The notes beneath the pieces were generated by a model. The model did not search any database and was not told where the DNA came from. It saw only the letters and a list, made by a program, of their open reading frames with translations. Source: Henricia sp. BOLD:AAB3569 (taxonomy: Eukaryota > Echinodermata > Asteroidea > Spinulosida > Echinasteridae). Taken from it: DNA of 64,000 nt. Of this stretch, positions 21,590 through 33,900 are shown in pieces (position 1 is the first letter of the stretch; each line of letters opens with the position of its first letter). The position numbers and the translations under genes were made by a program. Location of the stretch: positions 372,001 through 436,000 of the forward strand of contig JBBELK010001000.1 in NCBI GenBank assembly GCA_037783545.1, in the 5' to 3' direction.

Positions 21590-21960
21590 GGGTGGATTCA
21601 CACCGAGCCTTTTCGGCGTGAAGAGAATTTGGACTGGAGTGAAATGACGCATTTAAAATCACAAAATAGACCTTTTCAGGGTTTTTCGCGCACAATGAAA
21701 TTGGTGCACCTGACCTTTGACATGTATAGATTGGTTCCCGATTCTATCATGTCTATGCTTTCGCTAGATGGGGTTTTGCAATGAGCGATAGGATCGGTAA
21801 GTACACCTGACCTTTGACATGCACTGTGTGCGAAAAACCCCGAAAGGTCCATCACAAAAACACTTTCCTCCCAAGTTGATAAGGTCAATTTGATGAGCCA
21901 TTTTACTCCAAATTCCCTCCACATCGCTTTTCTCAAAGCGATGCTGTGTGAATCCACCCT
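21590..21960. mobile_element. MITE (GGGTGGATTCACAC termini) with nested MITE
   Basis: Ends GGGTGGATTCACACCGAGC and GCTGTGTGAATCCACCC. The inner segment 21667-21850 has its own inverted ends (GACCTTTTCAGGGTTTTTCG and complement) and an internal direct repeat CACCTGACCTTTGACATG. Confidence 0.7.
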
Positions 21961-23336
21961 TAGGCGTTTACTGTACAATGCAGCAGCAATCTATTTACCG
22001 AACACAGTCCAATGTACATGTATAGGGGTGTTTCAAACAGATTTTAAACCAATTTACACCAAATATTCTGAGTATTTTTCATCAGGGTCATTATTTTTTT
22101 CAGATAATAGATATATCAAATTGACAAATCAACAAAATTTGTGTTTTGCATGGGGCATTCTTCGTTTGGCGCGAAAAGTGTTAAGCATGGGACACATACA
22201 TTTATTTCCAAACGAAATTTCTAGAATGATATTTGTGGCCGGGTGTACATAAGCTTGGCGAAGTACAAGATATTTAAAAAATAAACTGGTGAAATAACGG
22301 ACAGTTATTGCTAAACAGCTTGTTAAAGGGCATGAACTTAAAATTTATTTTGAAACACCCCATAGACCTTTTACATGTTATCCATCTTAGAACTTAGCCC
22401 ACATGCGTCGGGCATGAGTACCGGTAGGCATTGTTTTTCCACCGTCACATCATTTACATAGCCTACTCACCAACATGGACGTAGGCGCAAAGTGTCTATA
22501 CAATGATACTGGTTAATTAAAACACTGCTCTCGGATTTAGATTACAAAGTCAATAAATCTGTAAATTAAAAACAATGCTTTATAGAGCACTCTTAGAGTT
22601 GCGTATTGCTACGTCCCTTAAACTTAAGTATTAAAACTACACGTCAATTATAAACAGTAACAAGACTATGTACACGCATGGCAGAATGGAAACATTTTTA
22701 AGGAGAATGCTGATTTTGTGTGTGTGTAAAACATTAAATCGAAGACTGGAAAATGTGCCTCAAAATATGACAAATTATTCCCGAGTGTAACGGTACCACT
22801 TCTTAATGATACGATAAGTTGTGATACCGTGGCAGCACACTTGTAAAACAACTAGAAAAGCGATCATTTTTAAATTTGGTGTCCAAAAAATGTTTAGTGC
22901 CCCAGTTTACTGTTTGAACAGAAAACATTTTTTTTAAATTTGCAGATTTTAGAAATTCTGTATTACGATGCCATATCGCAGCATGTCGTGATTTTTGTTA
23001 CACTCTTACAAATTCAACTGAATGGGATTTTGCTTATTATGTCCATGTACAATAACGTTTACATTTCATGTACATTCCATTTATGAACAAATAATGCAGG
23101 GAAATTTCAGAGATCATTTGCAAAATATACATGTCCAAAAATATTTGCTACTTAATCAAAATTGTTTAAACTGATCAACTACATGTACCAATAGGAAATT
23201 ATTCTAGTATTTCTCAGTAACTTAGTAAAAACTAAAGTAAGCTTAGCAAAGAAATTGAAATCAGCTTAAATGTACATGTAGTTCATAGTTACTAACAGTG
23301 ATAACGCTTGTTTCAGAATAAATGCTGCTTAAGTTT
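21961..23336. other. Intergenic, nothing recognised
   Basis: AT-rich. Short frames here resemble no family I know. Confidence 0.4.
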
Positions 23337-23655
23337 TAAGTTTGGTCCAATTTCATGAAATGCTGCAATATATTACCGGTAGGCAAGCTAAGCTTTAAAA
23401 TTATGTCATGTTGGATGCATGAAACTAACAATTTGTTTATAAAAATGGAACAATCGAATGAATCCAACACGTTACCGTACATGTATTTTAACCTTTGGAA
23501 AATTTTATTTGCTTTGAAAAAAAAATTGGGCCTGCAGTCAAAATTGATTGGTGTTCTGCTACTCTTGCTTAGAACATGGTGACATTACAATTTTAACTGC
23601 TAACCAATTTTGTTTTTCAAAGTGAATAAAATTTATGAAATTGGGCCCAGGTTGG
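23337..23655. mobile_element. MITE of the GGGCCCAATTTCATAAA family
   Basis: Ends GGTCCAATTTCATGAAATG and TTTATGAAATTGGGCCCAGG, about 300 bp apart. TAGGCAAGCTAAGCTT lies inside. Confidence 0.6.
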
Positions 23656-25230
23656 TCTTTGTGTAGACATTTTAAACAAAATCAATGATTATATGTAGTC
23701 TTACAAATGAAATATTGTTGACAAAACGGATATTGTTGGCTCCACACAGGGTACATGAACATCATTCAACCCACATAAATTCCCCACTAAATCAAAGCTG
23801 CCATCTACATGTACATGTAGGAATGCATCTGGGAAAACCGGTTTATTTCGTGACTCAAAACACATCTAAAAATCCCCAAGGTTTTTAATCGACAATCCAG
23901 GAGGGTATTCATACATGTCAGGACTCACAAAATTATTCATTTTCGGAATAATCTGTTGCAAAATCCGGGAGGGTTGGCAGCTCTGCTTAAAACCCTCCTT
24001 TGAATTTCTCCAAGTCAAAAGCATTTAAATCTGTTTACGTTACATTCAACCTAGAAAGTCAAAGACATAAACTGGGTAGGAAAATTGAAAACACATTTCC
24101 ATTCTGAATGGAATAACACGTATTGAGAAGAATGCTGTTGATAGCTTTTGGGCATGCACCCAACTATATTAATCTCAGTGCAAGTACATCTAGATCTATT
24201 CATGGATCAGCTCTAGTAAACTGCACGTGGATGGTATGCATTACATTCCAATGTTGGCCGGACTGAAACACGAGCCACTGGCCCCTCCAATCACCAATGA
24301 TAAAAAAGTTCCATTGGGGAATCTAATGACATTTGTCTTGTTTACCACTCAATTGATACCGTAGCCTTATATGGTTGCAGTTTAGGATTGCCACCATTGC
24401 TTGTTGGATTCAATTCAAACAATATTGTGTCTAATAAACAAAGCGATTCTCAATGGAAAGCTTTTTTTTAGATGTAGTTTTGGGCTGCTAAATAGCCTAG
24501 ATGTATACTAAAAAGAGCACATTTACACTAACAAAAGAGCACTTTTGTTTTGTTCTACCAATATTTTGCAAATTAGCAACCACAGAGCAGCGAATTTAAC
24601 ACCATTCACGTGAAGCATTAGAAATTTTATCTGTACCAATATATTGTTTTCCTGAACGCGCGAGAGCGCGGAAAATGGCTTGACAGCGGAAAATGGGAGA
24701 ATTCTATATACACTGTACGTCCATGGGGAAAAGTAAGTCGCGTATCTGGAGCGCGGGCCCGTGCAAATATTTCCATTAAAAGTAAACGTATGGAATGCGT
24801 GCGCGCTTAGGGAATTTTGTGTTCGCACATAAAGCGTGATGGGTGCCGGCCGCTAGACAGCGCCCTCACGCATTCAGGAATACGGTCTATTGTCTAGTTG
24901 AATTTAGAGAATTTAGGACCATTAAATGAGTTTTTGTTTTGAACACATGTTTGGAGTTGATGCCAAAAAGAAATGACTAAAAACAGTACATTAATTTTAA
25001 ATTCCATTAAAAACAAAACACTCGAGAAAGAGTTATATCTACTGTACACGTGTATCCAACAAGCAAAGTGAAATGATGAGAACAATTCAGAATTGTATGG
25101 GTTCCCATTGGACTTTTTATTTCATTAAACTGCCTTGGCAGTGCGAAAGGTGTGCAGTAAACTCAATGGAACTACAGTGAAAACTCACTGAAACCACAAA
25201 GGAGTACTGCGGACTCACTACCTTTGCTGC
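23656..25230. other. Intergenic, nothing recognised
   Basis: Contains ACATGTACATGT words and a GC-richer patch at 24655-24880, but no gene or clear repeat. Confidence 0.4.
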
Positions 25231-25239
25231 AAGTACCCG

Positions 25240-25445
25240 TGGTATTTGCACCCTTGAGCTAGGCGCTTAACTGCATTTGCTCCATCCTTTGAGAGGGACG
25301 TAAAGCCGTACATGTAGGTACAATGCTTTGTGTAACGCACTTAAAAGATCCAAGTGCATTTTTTTACAAATAAAAAGGGGATTCTTCCTGGTGTCTCTGG
25401 CTTGGCTGCCGCAAGCGCCGCCAGCCTGTGTATCTTGGTGTATAT
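25240..25445 (+). repeat. Fragment of SINE family S2
   Basis: TTGCTCCATCCTTTGAGAGG and TAAAGCCGTACATG match the S2 body. It lies in the presumed ADARB 3' UTR or just beyond. Confidence 0.55.
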
Positions 25446-25466
25446 TACGTAATTGTTGTAATGCGT

Positions 25467-25472
25467 TTTATT
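25467..25472 (-). promoter_or_regulatory. candidate polyadenylation signal of ADARB
   Basis: AATAAA on the minus strand about 200 nt after the ADARB stop. It is the first canonical hexamer I noticed downstream. Sequence match only. Confidence 0.3.
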
Positions 25473-25674
25473 TAAGGTTGTAGAATTTTTTTTTTTAAGG
25501 TTGTAGAAATACTGTCGAGCTGTGCGAGCTTTTCAGTGGTGAAGTATTCAAATGGGACTAGTTTCGCAATGCAGGGGAAACTTTACAGCAGGATTATGAT
25601 ACATGTAACTCTCTTTTGTTTTCTATGTTGGCGCGGGAAAAACGTCCAATGGGAACACATTTTAAGGATGATTT

Positions 25675-26203
25675 TTACTCAAACTGGTCCAGCTCCATTG
25701 GTTTTTTGATCCACGACCCTAAAGCTACTACTTCAAAGCCTTTAATCATAGCTGCTTTAGCTTGGTTGTAATCAACAGCCAGGGACTTAGCATCAGTGTA
25801 GGTCTTGGGTGTCGCAGAACGAGGCTCTATGGTCTTCGACAACTTGTCATACAGAGCCTTGAACTTCTCAAAGAGTGCGCTCTTGCAGATGCGCGCATGC
25901 TGACCGCCCTCTATCTTTCCCGTGGTGGCGTGGATCACTTCGAGCTCGTTGTCCCCGGTCGTCCAGTTGCTGCTGAAATTGGGAGCCTTGCCGGGCCGAC
26001 GGCTTTCTGTGTTACTGACGCCACTGAGCAAGGGGCGATTGAGCCTGTAGGGATAGGGAAGGCCCTCCAAGGTGCCCATGCGGGCATACAGGGCGCGAGA
26101 GAGGTGGTCGGAATGGTAGAGAGAACCCAAGATGACGCTGTTCAAGTAGATCGGCTCGATGAAATGAGTGAGTAGTGTGCCTTGGATGCCGAGAACATTC
26201 CAG
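25675..26203 (-). CDS. ADARB: ADARB last coding exon: second half of deaminase
   Basis: Acceptor catacag. Begins by completing Arg, then [61 protein letters not shown] and VIHATTGK, ending [15 protein letters not shown] and TAA. It carries the whole rest of the deaminase domain without introns. Confidence 0.95.
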
Positions 26204-29200
26204 CTGTATGTTGTGAGAAAGATTTGAAAAGGAAGCGTTAATGTCATTCAAATTCAACCCATAAAGGGAGATTTTGCAATTATGGTTTTGTCTTAGTTTG
26301 GATATGATACAAGTCCAAGTTGAAAAAGGGTTGCGTACTACTTACGCAAATGTTTGCAAACATTAGCAACATTGGCCAACTCAGGAGCGTCGGAAGCAGT
26401 TTGACATTGGACCGGCCTTGCTGAATAACGACGAAGGATATGTATTTTTAACCATGTTGGAGCAAACCTATAAGCATATCGTGTAATAAATTTACCTTGC
26501 TCTGATTGTGATATGACACAAGTTTATAACCATTTTGCGCATTGTGGGGAATCACAGTGAAAGAAAATATAAAAAAATAGATATATTTGACAAATTATTG
26601 GACTTGCCCTAGCCGGCCCGCTTCCGACGGCTCTGCAACTATGTCGAGTTCAGAACGAACTGTGCACCACCAACATTGTCCAACGAACGTTTGGGTCATT
26701 TGCGATGTTCACAAGTCATTTCAAAATGGCGCACAGTATTGGAAAATAAACAAATTGCACCTTTCGGGTTTTTCCTTTCCCTTATTGCTGGCGATACACA
26801 ATCAATGGCACTGTCTCACATTTCCTCAAAAGTACAGTAATGTGGCAAGCCACATTACAACGTCGCTACGACCACCAGGAGTGGGAGCTGTCATATTAAC
26901 ATACATGTACCCGTATGTGTATTTTGGCAAACAATCTGTTCTACATTCAGCAAAACGTTAGCTCCAACATTTGTTAACGGTAAGTGGAACCCAGCCCAGG
27001 TCCAGAAAGCAGAAAGTTGTATTAACAGTGCTCTTAGTATCGAGATTCGACTATATACATGTACATGTAGTCAAGATAAACTATCAGTACTAAAGCCCCA
27101 AATACTTGAATCACTCAGTACCTCCTTAATGCTGTTCACTATAAACTGTGAATTAATGTGTCTATCCACACCTTTTATGATCCATAAATCAAACGTGTAC
27201 CAGGTGATGAATGCTTGCTACCAGTACTGGTACATGTATTCCCCAGATGTGCTGATCACAGTGATGGCCAACAGCACGAATGTACGATAACTCCAAATAT
27301 TTTTTTCATAATTCATCAATTCAAGCCTTTTTTTGTCCAATAAGTGAGACAAACGGATTAAAATGGATTAAAATGCTTTGAAGAAAACTGGTTCAAAACA
27401 GGGACAAATAGGCTAGGGTAGGAACAAATGTCTTTTAAATTATGTCATGTGTGTTTCCTACATGTACAGGTACACATCCCCGAGACTCTCACATAGAAAT
27501 GTGCACATGAAAACAAACTGTAAAACCTTATACCCCCGGTACTGTATGTATCCTACATGTACATGTAGGTCTATGACCGAGCTGGTAAATACGCAAATTT
27601 GGGCAAACCAACTGTATGCTGAATGACGTTTGACTGGTAACCAATATAGCATACATTTGTACATGTAGGCACAGGTTTATTTTTCAAAATCACTAGATTC
27701 GGCTTCACTTCAGGTTCAGTTTGTGTGATATTGTGTCTTCTTTTGCGTACAGTTTTCTCTTAAATATGCTAAACACAGGTTAAAGTTCAAGTTTGAGGCT
27801 TGGTACATACATGTACATGTATAAAAAAAACGACAGTTATGTACATTGTATGATGTTTGGAAAAAAATATGTTTCTATTTCTATTTCAATTTATGATGCA
27901 AGTGTCTCTTCCAATACAGAGCACAATCTAATTGTCACCAGCCATGTCCCGAATACTAAGATGTTAGCGTGATCTAAGCGGGACGGAGCAGCAACATGTT
28001 ATCATATGATTAGCAATTCTCCACAACAGGCATGGAATTTTGATCTGCAGTTAAATCATGCTGTTATGATGCATACACACACAACCGATTGTAGGGCCTT
28101 TAGGAGATGTGCTCAAAACAAGCTATTAAGATGTCTAACATACAGTATGTCAGCATACAGGGCCATTTCACAATTTTTGAAACGTTGCGGACGGGACATT
28201 TACAGATTTTGGAAGCTGTCCAAATTAACACTGGTCTAGATAAAAGCGATTCGGTTCTTTACAGTAATTTCACCAGTCAGACTAGTAATCTCAAATCTGA
28301 CCCTTGATTTAGCAGTAATTAAACAAAATATGGAGCATTATGGATGGGACAGGATGTGACATGGCTTTTTTTGTAGGGGTTTTGGAAAATAAAAAACTCT
28401 GTTCCAGTGAACATGACCCAGCACCACTTACATGGGAAAAAAACAAATTGCTGAACATGTTATTACAAAAGACTTCCTAACATTTCATATCATTAGCTAA
28501 TGAGCTCATTAAGTCTGCGCTATGAATGGGACAGTGAAAAATGTTACAGTTGAGAAATATTTTTGCAGTCACATTTCTATTGTTTTACAACATTTGCATG
28601 GGTCTTTCTATAAATTAGGGGTCCAAAAGTGTGACATTTAGTGTCCCACGTTACCGGTACACCTGATATGTGTTATTTTTCGTACAAAAATCATTAAAAT
28701 GGCCTGTAAACCATTTTGTATGAATTGTACTTTATGTACACACTCCGACTTTGAGATGGAAAGTATTTAAAGAATGTGTCCTGAAATTACAAAAACAAGA
28801 TGTAAAATGTAACAGGGGACACCAAAATTGGACCCCTAATTTATAGAAAGACCCATGTGCATACTACTGTACGCAAATGAGGTTGCTGGGTAAAGAAATC
28901 ACCCCTACATGAAACTGATTTTCTGATAATACACTTGTAGGTTTTAGGGTTGTTATCAGCTTACACTGAACTTCATTTTCTGAAACCCATGTCATATTTA
29001 CCGTGTACAGCAAAATGTGTGCGTACCGTACATGTACTGTTTGTTCCTTCAGTATTTTTACATTCCTTTTGCCGTTCATGAGTACGCTGATGACACGAAC
29101 TATGATGGCACGAACATCCATCATTTGGAAAATACACACACGCATATTTTTGATGGCAAATGTTTGCTCTGGCTTGTTCCCTGGCGACTCTTTGACACTC

Positions 29201-32200
29201 ACAAACTTCATGTCAGCAATGTCCATAATAAGCAACAACGAGACTGTGTACAGTATGTCTCGTGGCATTGGTACGTACATTGTAGCTTAGCCTAAACTAA
29301 TAAATTGAGTAAATTAGAATACCGTACATGTACATGTGCATATGCACCGACATTCTGCATTTACCGAGCACCAAAGAAATGCGAATTCTCAGTATTTTAA
29401 TAAAAATTAAAAAATTTCCTTTGCAATTCAGTTAACATCAAATGATCAAAATATTCACATTCCGGTACGTGTGTAAAGCCCGCCGCACACGAGAGCTATG
29501 TGCTGAGCCAAAATTCATTCGTGGCCGATGGCGTAAGGAGATAGCTCTCGTGTGCGGGCAACTTACGTGAGCATTTGGTCACTCGTGCCACTTGAGACAA
29601 ATATCTAACGTGTTTGATAATTTTGGCCTCGCGTGGCCAAAATCTCACGTGTGCGGGGGTGATGAGCCAAGTGCTGAGCTAAAATAAATGTAGCTGGCCA
29701 ATTAAAAACCATCCCCATATTCACGTGATATGAATACAGTGCGCGCGGGCACCGCTAAGGTCACCAAACTTTTGCTAAAGTGTGGTGACCTTGGCGGGGT
29801 TCGCGTGCGAGCGCTGTTTTCGTATCGCGCGCGTGGTTTTTAATTGGCCAGCTACATTTATTTTAGCTCAGCACTTGGCTCATCACCCCCGCACACGTGA
29901 GATTTTGGCCACGCGAGGCCAAAATTATCAAACACGTTAGATATTTGTCTCAAGTGGCACGAGTGACCAAATGCTCACGTAAGTTGCCCGCACACGGGAG
30001 CTACCGGTATCTCCTTACGCCATCGGCCACGAATGAATTTTGGCTCAGCACATAGCTCTCGTGTGCGGCGGGCTTAACAGCTTCATCATGCATGACTGCA
30101 TAAAGTTTCCGTGTGCTGAAAATTCCTACATGTACGTGTACATGTACTCTCAGATTGATTGCCTTTTTTCAATCAAAAAGTAGAGAAATTCTGTGTTTCT
30201 TTTGTTGCTCGGTTTATTGTCTAGTGGACAGCGCGTTGGACTTTCAGTCGAGAGGTCCATGGTTCGAAGCCTGGCCATTGCACCGCGTTGTGTCCTCGGA
30301 CAAGACACTTCACTCCACGTTGTCTCTTTCCACCCAGGTTTAAAAATGGGTACCAGCAAATACGGTTGGGGAAACCCAACTAATTGCTGGGGGTAGATCT
30401 GCGATGGACTGGCATCCCATCCAGGAGGAGTAGCATTGCTCCTAGTCACTCCATGCCAAGGAAACCGGGGATGAGTACTGGCCATATGAGCCAGCACAGG
30501 CTAGTAAACGACTTACATTTACCTAACCTATAGTGTCACATTCCAATTATCTTTCACAAAAATGCTCTCGAGACAACATTTTCTTTTGGACTCTTGAGGG
30601 GAAAATTTGATGGGTACTGGCTTAACACAAGCAAACAATTATTGTTCTTGTCAGTTCATGGTCATACGGTAAGGCACCACATCAAAATGTTTTCAGATGA
30701 AATGAAGACTTTTCCTTGTTCTAGGCAGAATGTTGTATTGTATTATCAAGGTTTGGCTGTACATGTAGTTGTCATGCAATTCTGGATGTATTTTCGTTCT
30801 GAAATTTCGTGCTCTCAATCTGTACAAGATATCGTCAAAAAGCCATCAATGTTTTTCAAACTAATTTATCCGGTTACAGAAAGCAGTGCAGTGATTACAC
30901 ATTGAGGCCTACACCAATCTTTTTTGCTTCCACATCCAAATCGGAGACTGCAAATTTCCCGTTTTCGTCCCATGGATAGTATTTTGGGGAGGTATTTTAT
31001 ATGATTGTTGGGTTAGAGCAGAATCCATTTTCTGGGAAAATCTTGACAAGCTCCTTTAAATTTGTAATGTAATTATATTGGTACATGTCAGAGGCCTGGT
31101 ATAAAAGTTATAAAAAAGTTATAGCCCCAGGCTCAACCTGGGGCTATAACTTTTTATAGCTCCATGGTTTGAGGATTATTTGCAAAATGCATCGATGTTT
31201 GTAAACTTGGTAATTTTCACTTCTAAAGCCTTCAATGGCTGCTAGGCAACCCTATACTATTAAACGATTGCACTTAGTCGTAGATTTGATGGATGGACAG
31301 ACATGAGCAATGTGGATTGGGGTAATTGTTCCACGCTTACTAGACGAAAGCCATTTTATTATATCATGGTGGGTTTGGGCAAACATAGCACAGTTCAGTG
31401 TAAATACTACACCTGTACACTGTGGGCTGTATAAATTTGCACACCTGCAAGGCAGATTTGACATGTAATTAATGTCAATAACAGCGATGACTGATTTTTG
31501 AATTAAAACCTCTTTTAACGCCGTCAAAATTCAAACTTTGTTGAAGACAAATTAATTATTATGTTTTCTCTGAACCCAGCCCAGTTTTTTTTTTTAAATG
31601 TTTCCAAACTTTTGTAGAAAAAAAAATTTCTCCAATGCAAAAGATAATTGCATTTTCACTTCAAAAACATTTTCACTTCAAAAACAGATTTCTGAGAAAA
31701 AAAAAATGTAAATTTCATCGTTTTAATTTTATGTCCGCCAAAAATTTAAAAAGGACAATGGCATCTTGTTATGAATGCAGTGCATAAAGACCTTTATCAC
31801 GGTACGGCCATTTTCGTCTTGTTTCCTGTAAGCGCCGAACATGATCATGCATCTGCATGACGACGCGTCAGCATGTCTAAGCTACCGTTGTTGTGGGTGA
31901 AAGAATCACTGTCCGCACTGCGTGTTTGCATGACCACGCTACGCATGCACCATTGGATGCACAAGCGACAATTTGAACATGGGACCAAACTAATTTTCCT
32001 GCAAGCCTCAATTTGGTTATGTTGATTTTACGGTAATAGGGGAAAAATGGCCACACAGTAACAAAGGTCTATTGTTTGCAAAACAGAACCCATTGCATTA
32101 AGTTTAATCACGTAGACATTTAACACGATTGTGTATACAGATGCTACATGCACATAAGACTGTCACAAAAAAAGGTCAAAGAAAATCTTTTTAAGAAAAA

Positions 32201-33714
32201 TATCCGTGCTTAAGGAAAATGAATATCAGGATTACTCACCGAGCCAGTTTGTCACTGCATGACATTGTCAGCAGCCTTTCACCCTGCAGTACGCCATCCC
32301 AAGTCTGGATATTCGGACCTGACTTAACGGGAATCGTGCCTTCACCGGACTCTATCTTTGTGCGTAGCTGCCCTCTAGCCTTACGATTTGGATGTTTGTC
32401 GGTCGCCGAGTTGTCCTCTACGGTTGGCTCGTGAGGCGAGAAGATCCGCGCATCTCCGCAGGGCGATGTACTGATGTACAGATGAAACTGTATTTCGGCC
32501 TGCAGAGTGTAGCCCTTGCCTGTAGGACTGGGAACAAAGATGGATTTCTCTCCCTCGTTTTGGTTGATGAGCTCGAGCTGGGAGTAGAAATAGCGCATAA
32601 GCCCACGCCGCGAGACGATTTCAGCGTGGCAATCGTTGATGGCAAGCCCTTGGTCCGACATGTACTCCCCGTTGATGCATTTGGTACCGGAACCGATGCA
32701 TATGACTTGCGCATCTTCAATTCCCTCGCCGCGCGTCATGACGAAACCGGCGGCCACTTTCCTCCTGGTGAAGTTTGATTGGCTGCTGGTCAGCTCCATG
32801 AATTTGGCCTCCACGAGTGAGTGGACGAGATCCGCGAGGATTTGTGGCTCGTGGAGTTGTTGGCCGTCGCTTGGCACGGGCTGCAGACCAGGGGCAAACG
32901 ATGGGGTAATGTTAAATAACGTCGTCAGGGCTGCCTGTGCCGCACGTGCTTTCGCAAGTTTCTTGCTTCGAGCCGAACCTTGAAATTTTTGTTCGTCGAC
33001 AGTAGCGGCCATGATAAAGTTTTTGGCGTGGCTCTGTCCGGATTCTGAAATCATTTCAAACTTGACTCCCTGCTTGAGCTCGTTCAACATCATAACAGGG
33101 TTCTTTTGGGCGTCTGAGCTTGGTGGAGCTGGGGGTGGAACTGGAAGGTTTGCCCTGTTCCCACTGGCAGTGGAGCTCGAGTCCAACCCCGGCGGTACTG
33201 GGGGTGGGGTCATGGGCCGGCCTTTCTGGAAGGCACTGTAAGGTTTAGGGCTTTCAAAGTTATCCAATGTGAAATCCGAATTTCCCATTGGCTGGCCGAC
33301 CACCCGAAGAACCTCAGAAGGATTAGGATGCTGCACGAAGGACTGAAGAACTACTTCGGCCGCATTCATTTTGGCAATCTTTTTAGAACGGCCGGTGCCC
33401 TGATACGGAATTCCATTCACGTCTACATCGACGGTGAAGTTTGGCACGTGTACCGGCCCCGTTTGCATGGCTGGTTTGAAGATCAGACCTGGCTTCATTT
33501 CATTGAGCTGCATTAGGGCATTCTTAGGCATCGGAGGTCCTCGCATTCGTTTGGTTTTTCTCTTCCTGGGTTTGCTTTTCTGCTCCTCATTGCTGACGTC
33601 GGTCATTTCTTCGTCTTCATCTTCAAGGCTCCTCTTGATTCCTTTGGTCTCCTTGCCATTTTCTTCCTCCATCATCTCTTTTGGCTCAGCCATGGTGTTG
33701 ATGTTTTCTTTCAT
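25675..33714 (-). CDS. ADARB: ADARB (ADAR2-type) double-stranded RNA adenosine deaminase
   Basis: Two coding exons (33714-32240 and 26203-25675) join in phase 2 into 668 codons including the stop. Order: acidic/basic N terminus with a Lys/Arg-rich NLS-like stretch (residues 48-58), dsRBD1 about 63-126 ([16 protein letters not shown]), dsRBD2 about 204-267 ([16 protein letters not shown]), deaminase from about 293 to the end. The zinc/proton-shuttle residues are visible: H363-A-E365, C419 in SPCGDARIF and C486 in SCSDK. The flipping-loop Glu (GEGTIPV) and inositol-phosphate contacts near SDKLARW and KPMELDQF are also present. It converts A to I in dsRNA in the nucleus. It fits ADAR2/ADARB rather than ADAR1: two dsRBDs and no Z-DNA domain seen. 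Upstream noncoding exons probably lie above 33718. It looks intact. Confidence 0.96.
26204..28597. other. ADARB intron, distal part
   Basis: AT-rich. A weak inverted pair GAGCGTCGGAAGC and GCTTCCGACGGCTC lies at 26382-26635. Otherwise nothing recognised. Confidence 0.4.
28598..28857. mobile_element. MITE family D, copy 2
   Basis: Ends GGGTCTTTCTATAAATTAGG and CCTAATTTATAGAAAGACCC, a near-perfect inverted pair. Inside the ADARB intron. Confidence 0.8.
28858..29473. other. ADARB intron, nothing recognised
   Basis: Open frames on both strands at 28864-29295 overlap each other and match no family I know. Confidence 0.4.
29477..30074. mobile_element. 598-bp near-perfect palindrome, TAA target, in the ADARB intron
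   Basis: Termini AGCCCGCCGCACACGAGAGC and complement, flanked by TAA at 29474-29476 and 30075-30077. The arms match over about 230 bp with only a 5-base gap and very few substitutions, then more loosely toward a central AGGTCACCA/TGGTGACCT hairpin. Terminus and target resemble the Harbinger-like element at 9122-9623. High arm identity suggests a recent insertion. Confidence 0.85.
30203..30530 (+). mobile_element. tRNA-derived SINE, family S1, single-unit copy
   Basis: A box TGTCTAGTGGACA and B box GGTTCGAAGCC, then GTGTCCTCGGACAAGACACT, GGGTACCAGCAAATACGG and one GGACTGGCATCCCATCCA unit, ending CATATGAGCCAGC. This is the unexpanded form of the satellites at 7335 and 16285. Confidence 0.85.
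30531..31787. other. ADARB intron with one perfect hairpin
   Basis: Apart from the hairpin at 31113-31155, nothing recognised. Confidence 0.4.
31113..31155. repeat. Perfect 19-bp hairpin, 5-nt loop
   Basis: AAAAAGTTATAGCCCCAGG pairs fully with CCTGGGGCTATAACTTTTT. It would be transcribed in the ADARB pre-mRNA. Confidence 0.75.
31788..32070. mobile_element. MITE of the GACCTTTATCACGGTG family
   Basis: Left end GACCTTTATCACGGTACGGC, right end GGCCACACAGTAACAAAGGTC. Interior ACTGTCCGCACTGCGTG and GGGACCAAACTA as in other copies. It ends about 170 bases from the ADARB exon. Confidence 0.65.
32240..33714 (-). CDS. ADARB: ADARB coding exon 1: dsRBDs and first half of deaminase
   Basis: The start was chosen at the ATG at 33714, 4 bases inside a plausible acceptor (ttgcacattag). 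A reading-frame ATG at 33729 lies upstream of that acceptor and is probably intronic. The exon ends after CTCG before gtgagt, phase 2, inside the Arg codon of SDKLAR. Confidence 0.93.
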
Positions 33715-33900
33715 TGTTCTAATGTGCAAACAAAATTTTTAAATGGTTTATAGAATATCACACAAATGAAATATTTTACAAAGACCTTTCATGACGTGTT
33801 TACTAATAAGTGGTTAAATCCCCAATACATGCAGGGGGCACAAGTAAGAACATTTGCAGACACCCACTACAGGGGGATGGGGGGAGATGGGGGTTTAGGT

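Noticed and set aside
28864-29295. Overlapping frames of 92-138 codons on both strands in the ADARB intron
   Set aside because: Mutually antisense and without recognisable domains; probably chance in this composition.
33715-33729. Earlier ATG at 33729 as the ADARB start
   Set aside because: It lies upstream of a plausible splice acceptor, so the ATG at 33714 inside the exon is preferred; spliced reads would decide.
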